Notes under the pieces: generated by a model
What the model saw: only the letters and a program-made list of their open reading frames with translations
Told to the model about the DNA's origin: nothing
Database searches by the model: none
Shown here: in pieces, positions 21,109 to 31,185 of the stretch
Layout of the letters: each line of letters opens with the position of its first letter
How positions within the stretch are numbered: the first letter of the stretch is position 1
Position numbers and translations under genes: made by a program
NCBI GenBank assembly: GCA_900642245.1
Contig: CAAAJI010000001.1
Coordinates: 1,191,917 to 1,255,916 of the forward strand
Length of the DNA stretch: 64,000 bases
Source of the DNA: Fragilaria radians
Lineage: Eukaryota; Bacillariophyta; Fragilariophyceae; Fragilariales; Fragilariaceae
Direction of reading: 5' to 3'

Positions 21109-23509
21109 ATGAGCTCTCGAGCATTGAGAAAGCTTCGTGAGGAACGTGATCAATATCAAGCCAAGTTATCGTCCCAAGGAAATGAAGAAGGTGACCTGGA
21201 CGAGAATAAGAAGCGTATCGATGAGATTACAGATTCTGACGAAGATGATGACAATGACGACGACGATGACGATGAAGATGAGTCCAACAATCCGAGAAAA
21301 AATGCCTTCGCTATGATGATGGATTCATCATCCGAGGATGACGATTCCGAAGAAGAAATAGATGATGATGATGATGATAATGAAGAGGATAATGCTAAAG
21401 ATAGCGAGGATGGAGATTGTGAAAAGGAAGGTGGCGCAAGGCAACAACCGAGTCAACTAGCAAACAAAAACGAAATGATGAACAAGCTGGAAGCCAATAA
21501 AAAAGCAAATCAGATCAAGGATTCATTCGAAGATGAGGATGAAGATTTAGATGCAATATTGGCAGAATTTACCAATGATGAACTTCCTCCCCACAGTGAT
21601 AATAAGGAGGGCCTAAAAAACGATGACGAATTGGACAACGATTTTCTTTGTTCTTCCTACATCCTTAGTAGGATCGATATTCGTGCCTTGGATTTTGAAG
21701 CTTCCATGAGACACAACTTAATGGGAACAACGGCGTCCGTGATGACAGCTACAACAACGGACCGAATACCAAAAAACGCCTTTCTCTTTGGACCGGCACG
21801 AGATGGATGGGTTCGTCCACCTCACTTTGTCGGAGGAGGTATGGGGATGACATCCTATGATCAATCTCCTAGATCAATACCATGGCCATACAATTCGGAA
21901 ATGTCCAATATGAAACAACAACAAATACGACATACAACTCACAACTCTCAATGGTTTGTTTTTACTCACTCGGATAGTTATCAGCAATCTCTATCTTCTC
22001 TGGAACAAATTCGATCTACGGGAGATGTCAATGCACTTGCACTATTAGTAGCAGACTTTCCATTTCTACCAGAGGCGCTATTGCAGCTTGCCAAGGTTGT
22101 CTATCAGACCAATCAAAGCGTTGACGCATTATCCCTATTGCGACGTGCCTTATGGATTTACGAGTGTGCATCTTTGAAAAGTTTTAAAGATGTGTTTACT
22201 CTTGCTGCGGTCATTAGTCGTAATACAAACCGGGCGATCCGTGGTGCTTATTTGGATTATTCCCAACCTGAAAATTCCACTTATTTCCAGTGTCTCTTTC
22301 TCCTACTGCAAGTTAGTAGTATTGCGGGGTAAGTCAATATTCAACAAAGTAATCCATTGTGTTCGTATCGTCAGTGTAAAGCATCCTGTCAATTACGAAC
22401 CATGTCCACTCCTCCAAACGATTGTAGAATTCATCATCTTTTTATTTTTGTCATGCATTCGTTCATACTTCTCATTCTTATTTTGGTATACTCCTGTCTT
22501 CCGAACTAGCTGCGTCAGAACTTCAACTTCTGTTGGACAATACTTACTGGCCATGGATCCACTTCGTGATCCCATGTCAGTACTTGTCATCTTGGATTCA
22601 TTGGCTCTAACTGTGCAAGATCCTAAACTTGACCGATGGATTGTGGAGTTGGTTCAAAACAACTTCATTCCGCTTCTTTACCGCGAAAAGGATGGAACCG
22701 AATATGCTGGAACCCTCACGGATATGCCCAATTGGTCATTCTCCTATGCTCTTGCTCTTTATCGGATTGAGACCTCCAATAATGAGGACACATTAGTATT
22801 CAAGGAATCAGAAAGTGCCAAGGTGGCGTTAATGAATGCCATTCAACGATTTCCATCAATTGTGGAAGAACTACTTCGAAAAAATGATGTTCCTACCACA
22901 GGAAGATCGACCTATCGAGATTGGCCACCTGTACTGGATGCACTGCAACAACTATCACGACGTCGTCCAACGATATCCTACGATCCTATTCAATACCACG
23001 CAACCAAATCAGTTTGCGACAAATTATCCAAATTATATGTTCAACGTAGTTTCCATCTTTGGGGTAGTGCCAACACAACGAATCATAATGGACAAACACT
23101 AGTAACTTGGTTGTATGAAGCATCCCATGAAGTTGTCAACACGTCGATGGACATTCCAATTACTCCATTTTCTTCTGCATTGTTACGATATTGGGAGGTC
23201 GATGAGACTGAATTTCAAAATCGATTCCAACTCCTACCACCAGAAGCAAATCCCTTGGATCCAAATGTCTTGGGCTTAGCATTACATGTTCAACCCAATC
23301 GCCGTCGTTGGTTACGACGTGGAAATCCAGGACAGAATCCTCGTTGGGAGGATGCTGCTGCAGCAGCAGCAGGGGCACCTCAAGATGGTTTCCTCATGGG
23401 TGGTCCACCCCTTCAAAACATTGATCCAGATTTACCCATGCTACAAGTATTTTGGCAAGCGATGTTACCCTGGAATCGTGTAGATGGGATTCCTCCTCCA
23501 CCCAGGTAA
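21109..23509 (+). CDS. TCF25: TCF25/NULP1 (Rqc1-like) protein, 2 exons
   Basis: 739 aa from exons 21109-22328 and 22510-23509. The donor is GTAAGT, the acceptor is CTAG and the intron is 181 nt. The junction gives IAG-CVRTSTSVGQYLLAMDP, matching the TCF25 segment where a Gly-Cys-x-Arg-Thr precedes a leucine-rich helix and LDP. The N-terminus MSSRALRKLREERDQ is typical (MSRRALRRL in animals), followed by a long Asp/Glu-rich region. The middle contains QWFVFTHSDSYQ and FPFLPEALLQLA, and the C-terminal half includes MPNWSFSYALALYRI. The yeast homologue Rqc1 works in ribosome-associated quality control with Ltn1; TCF25 in animals is linked to the same pathway. The C-terminus has a polyalanine run (about 23350-23370). 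Confidence 0.92.
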
Positions 23510-23673
23510 TTGTGAAACAATAAATCAATGAAATTAATTTCTAGTGATATTAGATTGTTGCTAGTGAATACAAAATATGTTGAAATATTATTGCACTTGT
23601 CAAACCTTATACTCTACACTTCGCTTTCTTAGGACGAAATAAATTTCAAACGACTCTTATCCCTCACTTTACC

Positions 23674-23967
23674 ATGGCAGGTGATTGGACATCACAAAAG
23701 TTCCTTAGTTCAATGGCAGTATATATTGGGAGGTAAGCTAGCTGCTGAAGTTATCGCCAACCGTTTGTCAAAGGCAATGCTGATAAGCCCATTAAGGAGA
23801 TTCAGCCTAGTATTGTTGAAAAGGCTGTCAGCTATGTAACCAAGGAACCATGGGGAGTCAAGGGAGAAGGTGCAATCGCCTTTGGAGGTGGTGCTACGCT
23901 CACGAAAAAATCGAAGGAAGTGTTGATGGATGTAGATCCCAGTCAATTTTATTTGGTTGGCGCGTAG
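23674..23967 (+). CDS. Small hypothetical protein, candidate 2-exon gene
   Basis: 71 aa if spliced: exon 1 23674-23732, intron 23733-23810 (78 nt, GTAAGC donor, CCTAG acceptor), exon 2 23811-23967. Without splicing the frame has TAA at 23734 and TGA at 23746. The product starts MAGDWTSQKFLSSMAVYIG and ends with an Asp-Pro-rich tail (DVDPSQFYLVGA). The middle (KEPWGVKGEGAIAFGGGATLT) is glycine-rich and not of the usual chance type. No family is recognised. The candidate intron itself reads as plausible peptide in two frames, so a frame-disrupted gene is the alternative. An antisense frame at 23710-23946 is probably a shadow. Confidence 0.45.
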
Positions 23968-24106
23968 ATATATGGGGAAATCGATCTAGTTTTAGCGTGA
24001 TTCTCTTGGTTTTAATGCTTTAATTACGTGAAAGCTTTCACTTCTATCTTCGTCTAATTTAAGGGTTTCTAGCTATTGTAGAAAAAGCAGCTTTACATAT
24101 GGCTAT

Positions 24107-24505
24107 CTAGAGCTGAGGAGCCGAACCATCAATTCCCTTTATCACCCATTGAACCGTTGGATGGCTGTAATCCACAACTGGTTCTTCGGGTATGATTGGA
24201 GCCACGTAGGGAGGATTACTTGGATATGGATGTGTGTTTGGAAGGAAAACTGGAAGAGGCGTAGAAGCTGTGTTTGGAAGGAAAACTGGAAGAGGCGTAG
24301 AAGCTGTGTTTGGAAGGAAAACTGGAAGAGGCGTAGAAGCTGTGTTTGGAAGGAGAGTTGGAGAGGGAGGCGAAGGCATGAGCGTAAGTGGATGATGTCC
24401 ATTCTTCAAGAAATGAGCTACCACTGGCCAAAGCGCAATTGCTGTAGTGATAGTAGTCATGATGGTAACTGCAACGGTCGAATGCTCTTTAATAAGTTCA
24501 CACAT
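24107..24505 (-). CDS. Small single-span membrane protein with proline-rich 12-aa repeats
   Basis: 132 aa from the ATG at 24505 (six codons inside the frame's TTG start). Residues about 8-35 are hydrophobic (STVAVTIMTTITTAIALWPVVAHFL), a likely signal anchor. The middle is three perfect copies plus a partial copy of a 12-residue unit (NTASTPLPVFLP), encoded by a 36-bp tandem repeat. The C-terminus is Pro/Val-rich and ends in IKGIDGSAPQL. No family is recognised. The repeat may be a spacer between membrane and C-terminal domain. The plus strand is also open through the repeat because the unit length is a multiple of three. Confidence 0.55.
   Translation of the reverse strand: MCELIKEHSTVAVTIMTTITTAIALWPVVAHFLKNGHHPLTLMPSPPSPTLLPNTASTPLPVFLPNTASTPLPVFLPNTASTPLPVFLPNTHPYPSNPPYVAPIIPEEPVVDYSHPTVQWVIKGIDGSAPQL
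24237..24365. repeat. 36-bp tandem repeat (about 3.5 copies)
   Basis: Units at 24237-24272, 24273-24308 and 24309-24344 are identical by eye, with a diverging partial unit to about 24365. The unit starts TTTGGAAGGAAAACTGGAAG. It lies inside the small membrane-protein gene and encodes 12 residues per unit. Confidence 0.9.
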
Positions 24506-25036
24506 CGTGCTAACGAGACACAATCGTATTGATCTTTTGATGCAACTTCAGTGAATCGTGCTGACACGTCTCCCTGTCTAGTTTGTTTGTCACCTTTTGT
24601 CACAAAAGGTTAAAAATTAAAAAAAACACTAGTAGAGCTAGTATCCCTATTTTTTGCAGCAACGTTTTCAGCAAAGTTGCCATATTATATTTTAAAACTG
24701 TGAGAAACACAAGATTTCATTCACTACATCACCATGCCAAATACTTGAAAGGGAAATGGGGGAGAAAGGGCAAATCAAAGTACTTCAAATTAAAAATATT
24801 CAAAGGGCCTGCTCAATGTGAGAATTGAGATAGAAACATTATGTCCTACTTTAAGAAAATTATGAAAAACTACTCTTGTTTTCAAATTGTGAGATCAGTC
24901 GTTTACTTATTGTCCTTTGGCTATGCCAGCTGTCAAATAATTTTTGACAGCACTTTATTTAGAGTTAAACATTTTAATTATAAAAAGGTTCATGAAACAA
25001 ATGAGATTTACTACCACCTAGATTTTGGAGACCATT

Positions 25037-25177
25037 GATTAGTATCATCTAAAATTTGAGAATGAAAAAAAACAAATATTACTTTCATTTTTTGTTTTTA
25101 GATGTGCTAACATATCTAATATCTTTATCATCTAGATTAGCATGTGCTAGCAACACTGGACATCTCCAAATGTTGGT
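25037..25177 (-). repeat. Dispersed inverted repeat, copy B
   Basis: Reverse-complement match to 5362-5508 (about 80% by eye over 140 bp), ending in the same ATCATCTAAAATTTGAGAA-side boundary. Confidence 0.75.
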
Positions 25178-26959
25178 ACAAAATCATTTCTCTTGAATCA
25201 ATTTCTTTCATAGAATAATTTGGTGTGTACAATTGCATAATATTGTACATTTGCCCCAAAGATTGTACTTTAAGAATTATGTTATGAGATTTACCATGAT
25301 TTCTCTAATTCTTTACAAACAGGAACTCAATCCCTATGGATTGACCAATTGCTGTAAATTATACCTACAGCTTATGATTCAATTTTTAAAATCTTTAATT
25401 CTCTTAACTATTCTTGAGGGCAGGATCAGAATATGATTTACACTTTTGTACTATCAAGGCAATTTCTTTCTGTTTTTATTCATAGAGACTTTAATTAAAA
25501 ATTGATTCTATCTTTTCATATGACCGAATTGGGCTTAAAAGCCAAAATTTGATGCTCATGATTTAGCTTTTATTTTTGACTTAGCTTTTTCAAATTCTTT
25601 TCAAATTTTTATTCAGCGTTCAAAAGTACAGGTTTGTTTTGATTTTTGCCCCCATTGTCAAAAACAATAAATAGAGAAACTATTGCTGGATGATTTTGCC
25701 TCTGACAATTTCAAACTAGATGGAATGATTAGCCTAATATTTTTGCTGGCTACTTTGTACATGTGCCAGGTTGTTTACCTGTGACCAAATAAACTTTGGT
25801 AGGCTCGGTATAATCATACTTTATGTCTTACCTTTACCCCTTTTTTCTACAGTGATGTTTCAAATCATTTTCATGTTCAAAGATTTTGTTTCCATGTACA
25901 ATAAATCTAGAACCATTGGCTAAGTGATATACATTGTACCATTGTAGAAGATACATTTTAGTGTTTTGAAACTAAATAGTAACTCAAATGCCGTAAGAAG
26001 AGAGAGGAATCCCTCACCTTGGAGTTGTAAAATGATAGAATGATAGACATTTATATTTGATTGCTTGTCATGCTTATAGAAGTCAATGAATTAGTACGTT
26101 CATCATATAAGCTGCATTGACGAATTATCACTAAGCCTTAACGTTCTTTTTGTGACAATTGTTTGAAATGTACGTGTGTATACGTTTTCAAGAAGGAAAC
26201 TAGTTCCCTCGTTTGGTTTTTGATTGGCATTCTAGAACCAAAAGGTACAGGCCGTCAATAATGTGAGTATTGGCTAAATGCCATGTTCCTGTTAAATGTA
26301 TGTAAAAAAGTAGACTTGTAATGCGATCACTATTTCTATCAAAAGAATTATGTTTATACAATAGTTTGCAGGTTGCAAAACTAATTGTAGTTAAATGATA
26401 CCTCGCTCAAGACCATAGTGGAACAGTCTGATTGACTGATAGTCGATGTATCGCCTATCCCTTGTGCGCTATGTAAGTACAATAATACTCGAGAAAGTGA
26501 TCGAGAACGAGTACAGAGTCACGAGCGACTAAAATCAATAGGGATGTAGCTGATTCAAACTTTACCTTAGTTCAAGGAAAATAATCATTCCATCCTACTG
26601 TCTTCCAGAATTATAAACTAGAAACTTTTCAAGACTTTCTGTAGTAAACTGCAGAATATTAAACGCCATTGTCATTCAAATGCTAGTGAAATGTGGATAG
26701 ATCTAATTGCCATAATAATCTGAAACTAAATGAAATTCCTTCAAAACAATCAAAAATTAGTAACACTATTCCTTTCAATCAAGGGAAAGGGTGTTTTCTG
26801 CTTCTTAATCTTAATTCTAATTATAACTGGTTAAAAGGCATTAATCATGTGGATCAAAAATATTGTTATAAGTTTGGAATAATTCTTACTGTATTTTTCC
26901 TTCATTTGTCTACTTTTTTTAAAGTGTCAAACAAGAAGAGAATAAAAATCATAAGTTAT

Positions 26960-27385
26960 CAAACAACAACATTTACTTTGCTCCAAAAGATTTGTTTTTA
27001 TTTTCACCCACAATCTTTGAGATCCCAATAATAGCAGCACCAATGATAGTGCAAGAAAAAGCAAAAATATGTCTTTAAACCATAGTTTAAATAGGAAAGA
27101 AAGGAAATGACTACCACTGTACCTTCCTAATGCCAATGTTACATAGGTGTTTACTTTAAGTACTGTGAAGTTGAATGCAACTGTAGATACCAATGACATG
27201 CTAGGTCAAGTAGTAATGCTAAAGTATTGTGTCATGCATCAGATTGTATGATCCACATATTCTAGGTTCACAAATAACAATCATAAAAGTTTTGTCATTA
27301 TTATTCCTGGAAATGAAAATTACTTTATTTGTAGAATAGCGAACTCTTCGGTGCAGAGCAAGTAACAAATGCTGTAGTAATTTCA
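26960..27385. repeat. Dispersed repeat, copy 2 (about 430 bp)
   Basis: Direct copy of the sequence at 1-450, with many indels and substitutions. It ends about 170 bp before the EMC6 start codon. The minus strand carries the same MSLVSTVA-initiated frame as copy 1, diverging after about 30 residues. Another minus-strand frame in both copies reads IIGAA-x-x-G-x-SKIV-x-E, suggesting a decayed coding segment with one hydrophobic helix. Confidence 0.75.
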
Positions 27386-27554
27386 ATCTACTACACTAGT
27401 ACTGTAGGTGGGGGCTACTATTCTGTTGGCTCCACACAGTTTGTTGTCGCCAAGGGTCAAAGCATTTGTTTTCGTGTTTCTTTGCTTGTTATTTTTGTTG
27501 TCGTTCGTTTCAACCCAACCAAAACAAAACAATCCGAAACATATTTTATTCATC

Positions 27555-28116
27555 ATGATTGATCCAATGGCTGACCTCGGTTCCAGCAGTGGTGGTGCCA
27601 CTACTACTGACTCGGATGCGAAAGAAGTCTTTGATCCGAATGTATGGAATCAAAACATGCAACGAATTGATAAAGTCCGTTCCTTGATGGGAATACTATC
27701 GGGATGTGTTGCGGGGATCTTTGGATTTACTGGATGGGAAGGTCTTGGTACGTTTTGTGATCGGAAAGTGATTGGATTCGATTTGAAGGATTATGATATA
27801 TCATCATCCTTCTTATTGGAAATTATTGGGAAATGTTAGCGTATTCATAATCACTCATGGGACATGTACATTGTTTTTTCTTTCTCATAACAATACATAC
27901 TTACATTGCTTATTTTGCCTTGATGTTATTTTAGTATGCTTTATCGCACTTCATTTGTTGGTACATTTAAGTATTGCCGGGTTCAAAATGAATTTCGACA
28001 TCAAGCCTTATACACGGCAATCATGGTTTGGTTTCCTGACATTGAATTTACAACAAAGTGCATTATCCTTTATGCTCTTTTGGACGCTATTCTACGGATT
28101 AGTGTATTTGTATTAA
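27555..28116 (+). CDS. EMC6: ER membrane protein complex subunit 6 (2 exons)
   Basis: 124 aa from exons 27555-27747 and 27935-28116. The intron is 187 nt with a GTACGT donor and a TTTTAG acceptor. Splicing joins GWEGL to VCFIALHLLVHL, giving the expected three-helix protein. Helix 1 (MGILSGCVAGIFGFTGWEGL) matches the EMC6 consensus SGxxAGILGLTG. Helix 3 and the C-terminus (ALSFMLFWTLFYGLVYLY) match the family ending TYVLFWTFLYGxVHVY. EMC6 is a core membrane subunit of the ER membrane protein complex, an insertase for tail-anchored and multi-pass proteins. The ATG at 27555 is chosen over 27408 because family N-termini are short. The gene is convergent with FCF1, with 161 bp between stops. Confidence 0.92.
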
Positions 28117-28277
28117 AAACCTCTAAAAAAGATGCAAGTTTTAGAAGACGCATTAGGAGTCTTATTGATTTATTATACTCCTTTGTTTATCGTATTGCCT
28201 TTCTCTCCAGTTGGAGAATCGTCTAGTATTAAAACATCCCAAAGTCACATGATTTGGCTCTTCCCTTTTACGTCGTT

Positions 28278-28874
28278 TTATCCTTGTCGAGGAGCCCCAA
28301 ATGCCTCAGGCATTCGTTCCACAGTATAGCGGTATCCACTAATATACATACACGGAACACCAGGTAGTTTACGAATACGCCCTCGCAATTCCTTATCACA
28401 CGTTGCAACGATGAAACATCTCCAATTTTGTACCATTTTGAAAATACAATCATCGGCATAACATCCCTTACAATTGCAGGGAATACGTTCAAACCGTGGA
28501 TCCTTCGCTAACTTTAAGGCAATTTTATACTTTCCACCTAACTTCTCCAATTCTCCCATGACACAATCCGTGATGCACGGGATGCATTTGGCCAACAAAC
28601 AATCCATCATCGCTCGGACAATGTCTAGCTTTTTCCGAATGGAAAAATTGAAAAAGTTGGTATCCATCAATACATGATAGGGAGGTCCTAACTGTGTGTT
28701 GTATTCAAAGAAGAGAGCGGATACGGCCTGTTCGACGTGACGAGGTTCCGCAGCCTTCTTTTTGGCTTCATCCTTTTGCTTTCGTTGTTCCAAATTCGAT
28801 GCTACTCTTGTGTCCTTGGGACTTATCATCTTTTTGGCTACTGCAAACTTTCGAGTTTGTTTCGTTTTACCCAT
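28278..28874 (-). CDS. FCF1: FCF1/UTP24 PIN-domain rRNA-processing nuclease
   Basis: 198 aa, single exon, full length for the family. The start MGKTKQTRKFAVAKKM is the FCF1 signature, so the ATG at 28874 is preferred to the one three codons upstream. The PIN domain covers about residues 60-180, with acidic residues in VLMDTNFF, CVMGELEKL and VATCDKELR. The cysteine cluster CNCKGCYADDC and the C-terminal YISGYRYTVERMP block are conserved. In other eukaryotes FCF1/Utp24 is a subunit of the small-subunit processome that cleaves pre-rRNA at sites A1 and A2 in the nucleolus. Confidence 0.95.
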   Translation of the reverse strand: MGKTKQTRKFAVAKKMISPKDTRVASNLEQRKQKDEAKKKAAEPRHVEQAVSALFFEYNTQLGPPYHVLMDTNFFNFSIRKKLDIVRAMMDCLLAKCIPCITDCVMGELEKLGGKYKIALKLAKDPRFERIPCNCKGCYADDCIFKMVQNWRCFIVATCDKELRGRIRKLPGVPCMYISGYRYTVERMPEAFGAPRQG

Positions 28875-30146
28875 TCTAGACAAAGAGAAGATGATGAAAA
28901 AAAGGAATCAAAATGAGAGAGAGACGACGTTGCTGCGAATTAGTGTAGGACTAATGATCGTGAAGTAGAATTCCAATCGATTACTCTGTTCTTGAACTGC
29001 TACTTGATTGGCAATTAGGAAAAAGGTTATGAGGGGTTTTAATTCGAATGTACCATGCTATCACGTCATGTCAGCGTTTACTACAGTAGTGCATTATCAT
29101 TCAAAAACATACGATACAATATTCCATCTGAAATAGTTCACTTCTGCAAAACCACATATTAAAATTTTAATAAACCACACCAATAAGCAGATACAGCACC
29201 ATTTCCTTGTTTGGTAAGAAGTTGACTTATGATTTAGAAGGAAATGATACCAATTTTTCTCAAATGCACCACAATGACCTAAAGCAACAGCAAAAGAACT
29301 GTTTGTACAGTGTGCCATTAAACAGCAAGAACAAAGAAAGTTTCAAATTATTCTTGACAAGTTGCCTAGTGCATCCAAGCTAAGTGTTGGTTTGGAAAGT
29401 AATAGGCGAAGATCTCCCAACTACACATACATGATCCTGACATTTAGCAATTATAAGGCAAGGACACTTGTTGGAACCATTTATATAGATACACATAGTC
29501 AATGTCACTCTGTACAATAGATTTGTCTTCATTTGGCAATAATACTGAATAATTAGGATACATTTCATGCATCAATCCCATTTGGCCTAAAATACAGGAA
29601 GGTGGATCATTTTCTTTATACGTACCTATTTCTTGTATTAACTTGCTGATAGTCATTTCTGTTCAACGTAAGCGGCTTTTCTTGAACAAGAGAAACACTT
29701 GAATGGCCCACAATTCATGCTCTTTACAATCCAAAGGGACTTGCAGTATCTTGTCACAAAGTACAAACTCAAAACTAAAATTTGTTTTCTTTATCAGGGA
29801 ACTAACTCGAAATGTTAATTGTTTGGTTACATCAGGAAAGTCTATTCTAATTGCTTTTTGTTGGTCACTTGTTGTTTGCCGCGTATTCTTGCCAACATTG
29901 TATTACTCAAGCAAAAATGTTTCTTATTCGGTGGTTTTAACTTCTTGAGTTTGCTTTTGTCTACTATCAAAATAGTAAATTCTGTTTTGTCATTTTATTT
30001 GTATCAATTTGGATGTTCACGTAAAGTCTATCTTTTTCCAGGTGCACCTGAGTCTTGCAGTCATACGACGTGGGAATGGAACCATTTAGTCCACGAGTGT
30101 CCAATGAATCCATTTTTTTATCGACACGACGACAAAACAATCCAAA
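28875..30146. other. Intergenic stretch, nothing recognised
   Basis: AT-rich. Several short frames (29097-29318 -, 29380-29656 -, 29703-30181 +) have no domain and chance-like composition. It should contain the FCF1 and MYND-gene promoters. Confidence 0.45.
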
Positions 30147-31158
30147 ATGGCAGCAACGTTTCAACAGGGACTTCCCAATAACTTGACATATTTACAATGT
30201 TTAGAATTGGGATACGAATATCCCACATCCAGAACTACTACAACAGAAGCAACAACAACAGCAACAAATACATCAGAAACGACTCCGTTTCAACAACAAC
30301 AACAACAATTGAAACTTTGTTGTTTTCAATGTAGAAAACAAGAAGAAACAAAGGAAGGACAAGAAGATAATATACGTCTATCCAGATGTAGTCAATGTCA
30401 AGTTGCTGCCTATTGTAGTCGAACATGTCAAATCAATCATTGGAAGACAAGTAGTTGCACAGGAAGTATTGGTCATAAATATACATGTCGGAGTAAGTTG
30501 GTTTTTCCAATTGTGTTTGGTGTTATCCATACTACTATTGGTGTCTAACCACATTTTGCTTGCCATGCTGTCTCTCTCTCTTTATATATGTCATGTGATA
30601 CAAGGTTATCAACGCGTTGGTCGGAATATGACCTTTCCATCCGATGCCGATCGTCAAGAGGCAATTGCAGAATTGTATGGACGTCTTCGAATGTATGTTG
30701 GGCCATATGCTATTCATCGATCTAGTCAATTGGGACGTGGATTTATCTTTCTACAATCGGAATGGACCTTGGCAGAAATGTCCTTGGCATCACCTCAAAC
30801 TGTATTGGGACATTCCTTTGGTAGCGCACTTTCCACAACCGTGTCATCATCTCCTTCTTCAAACGTCGCATCTTCTGGACGATCTGTTTGGGTACATTTT
30901 CTGACAGTGGGAGAATTTGATTCCGAAATTTGTCGTGATGATTTTGAATTAACCGAAGTACGAACTAAATTACATGATGCGGTGGCTCATTACGAGGAAC
31001 AAACTACGATAGTGCTTTTGATGAGATTTCGATGCGGTCATGTATCCTTGGCAACCACACCTTTGTTCCCAGATTATGGAATATGCCAGAGATTGGGAAA
31101 GGACTATTACGAAAATTCTTCAGCAGGTGCATTACAACTAAATATCGACGATATGTAA
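30147..31158 (+). CDS. MYND zinc-finger protein (2 exons)
   Basis: 299 aa from exons 30147-30492 and 30605-31158. The intron is 112 nt with a GTAAGT donor and an AAG acceptor. Exon 1 holds a Gln-rich stretch and a MYND finger: CCFQCRKQ, then CSQC, AYCSRTCQINHW and, after the finger helix, H-x3-C (GHKYTC). The loop between the first Cys pairs is longer than usual (an EETKEGQEDN insert). Exon 2 has no named domain; it is alpha/beta-like with a conserved-looking WVHFLTVGEFDSEIC segment. MYND fingers bind proline-rich partners. The function is unknown. The stop codon is only 27 bp from that of the convergent RING-BRCT gene. Confidence 0.8.
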
Positions 31159-31185
31159 ATTCTATTGGATATTAGGATCCTTAGT

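Larger units (their letters stand above)
24506..27554. other. Gene-poor AT-rich stretch with dispersed repeats
   Basis: No gene is supported across 3 kb. It includes the inverted-repeat copy at 25037-25177 and the second copy of the 430-bp repeat at 26960-27385. Short frames at 24583-24828, 24841-25038, 25233-25436 and 26693-27031 (all +) have chance-type composition. The 170 bp before the EMC6 ATG are the likely promoter and 5' UTR. Confidence 0.5.

Noticed and set aside
22393..22590. Minus-strand ORF over the TCF25 intron
   Set aside because: It spans intron and exon of a well supported plus-strand gene and has no recognisable content.
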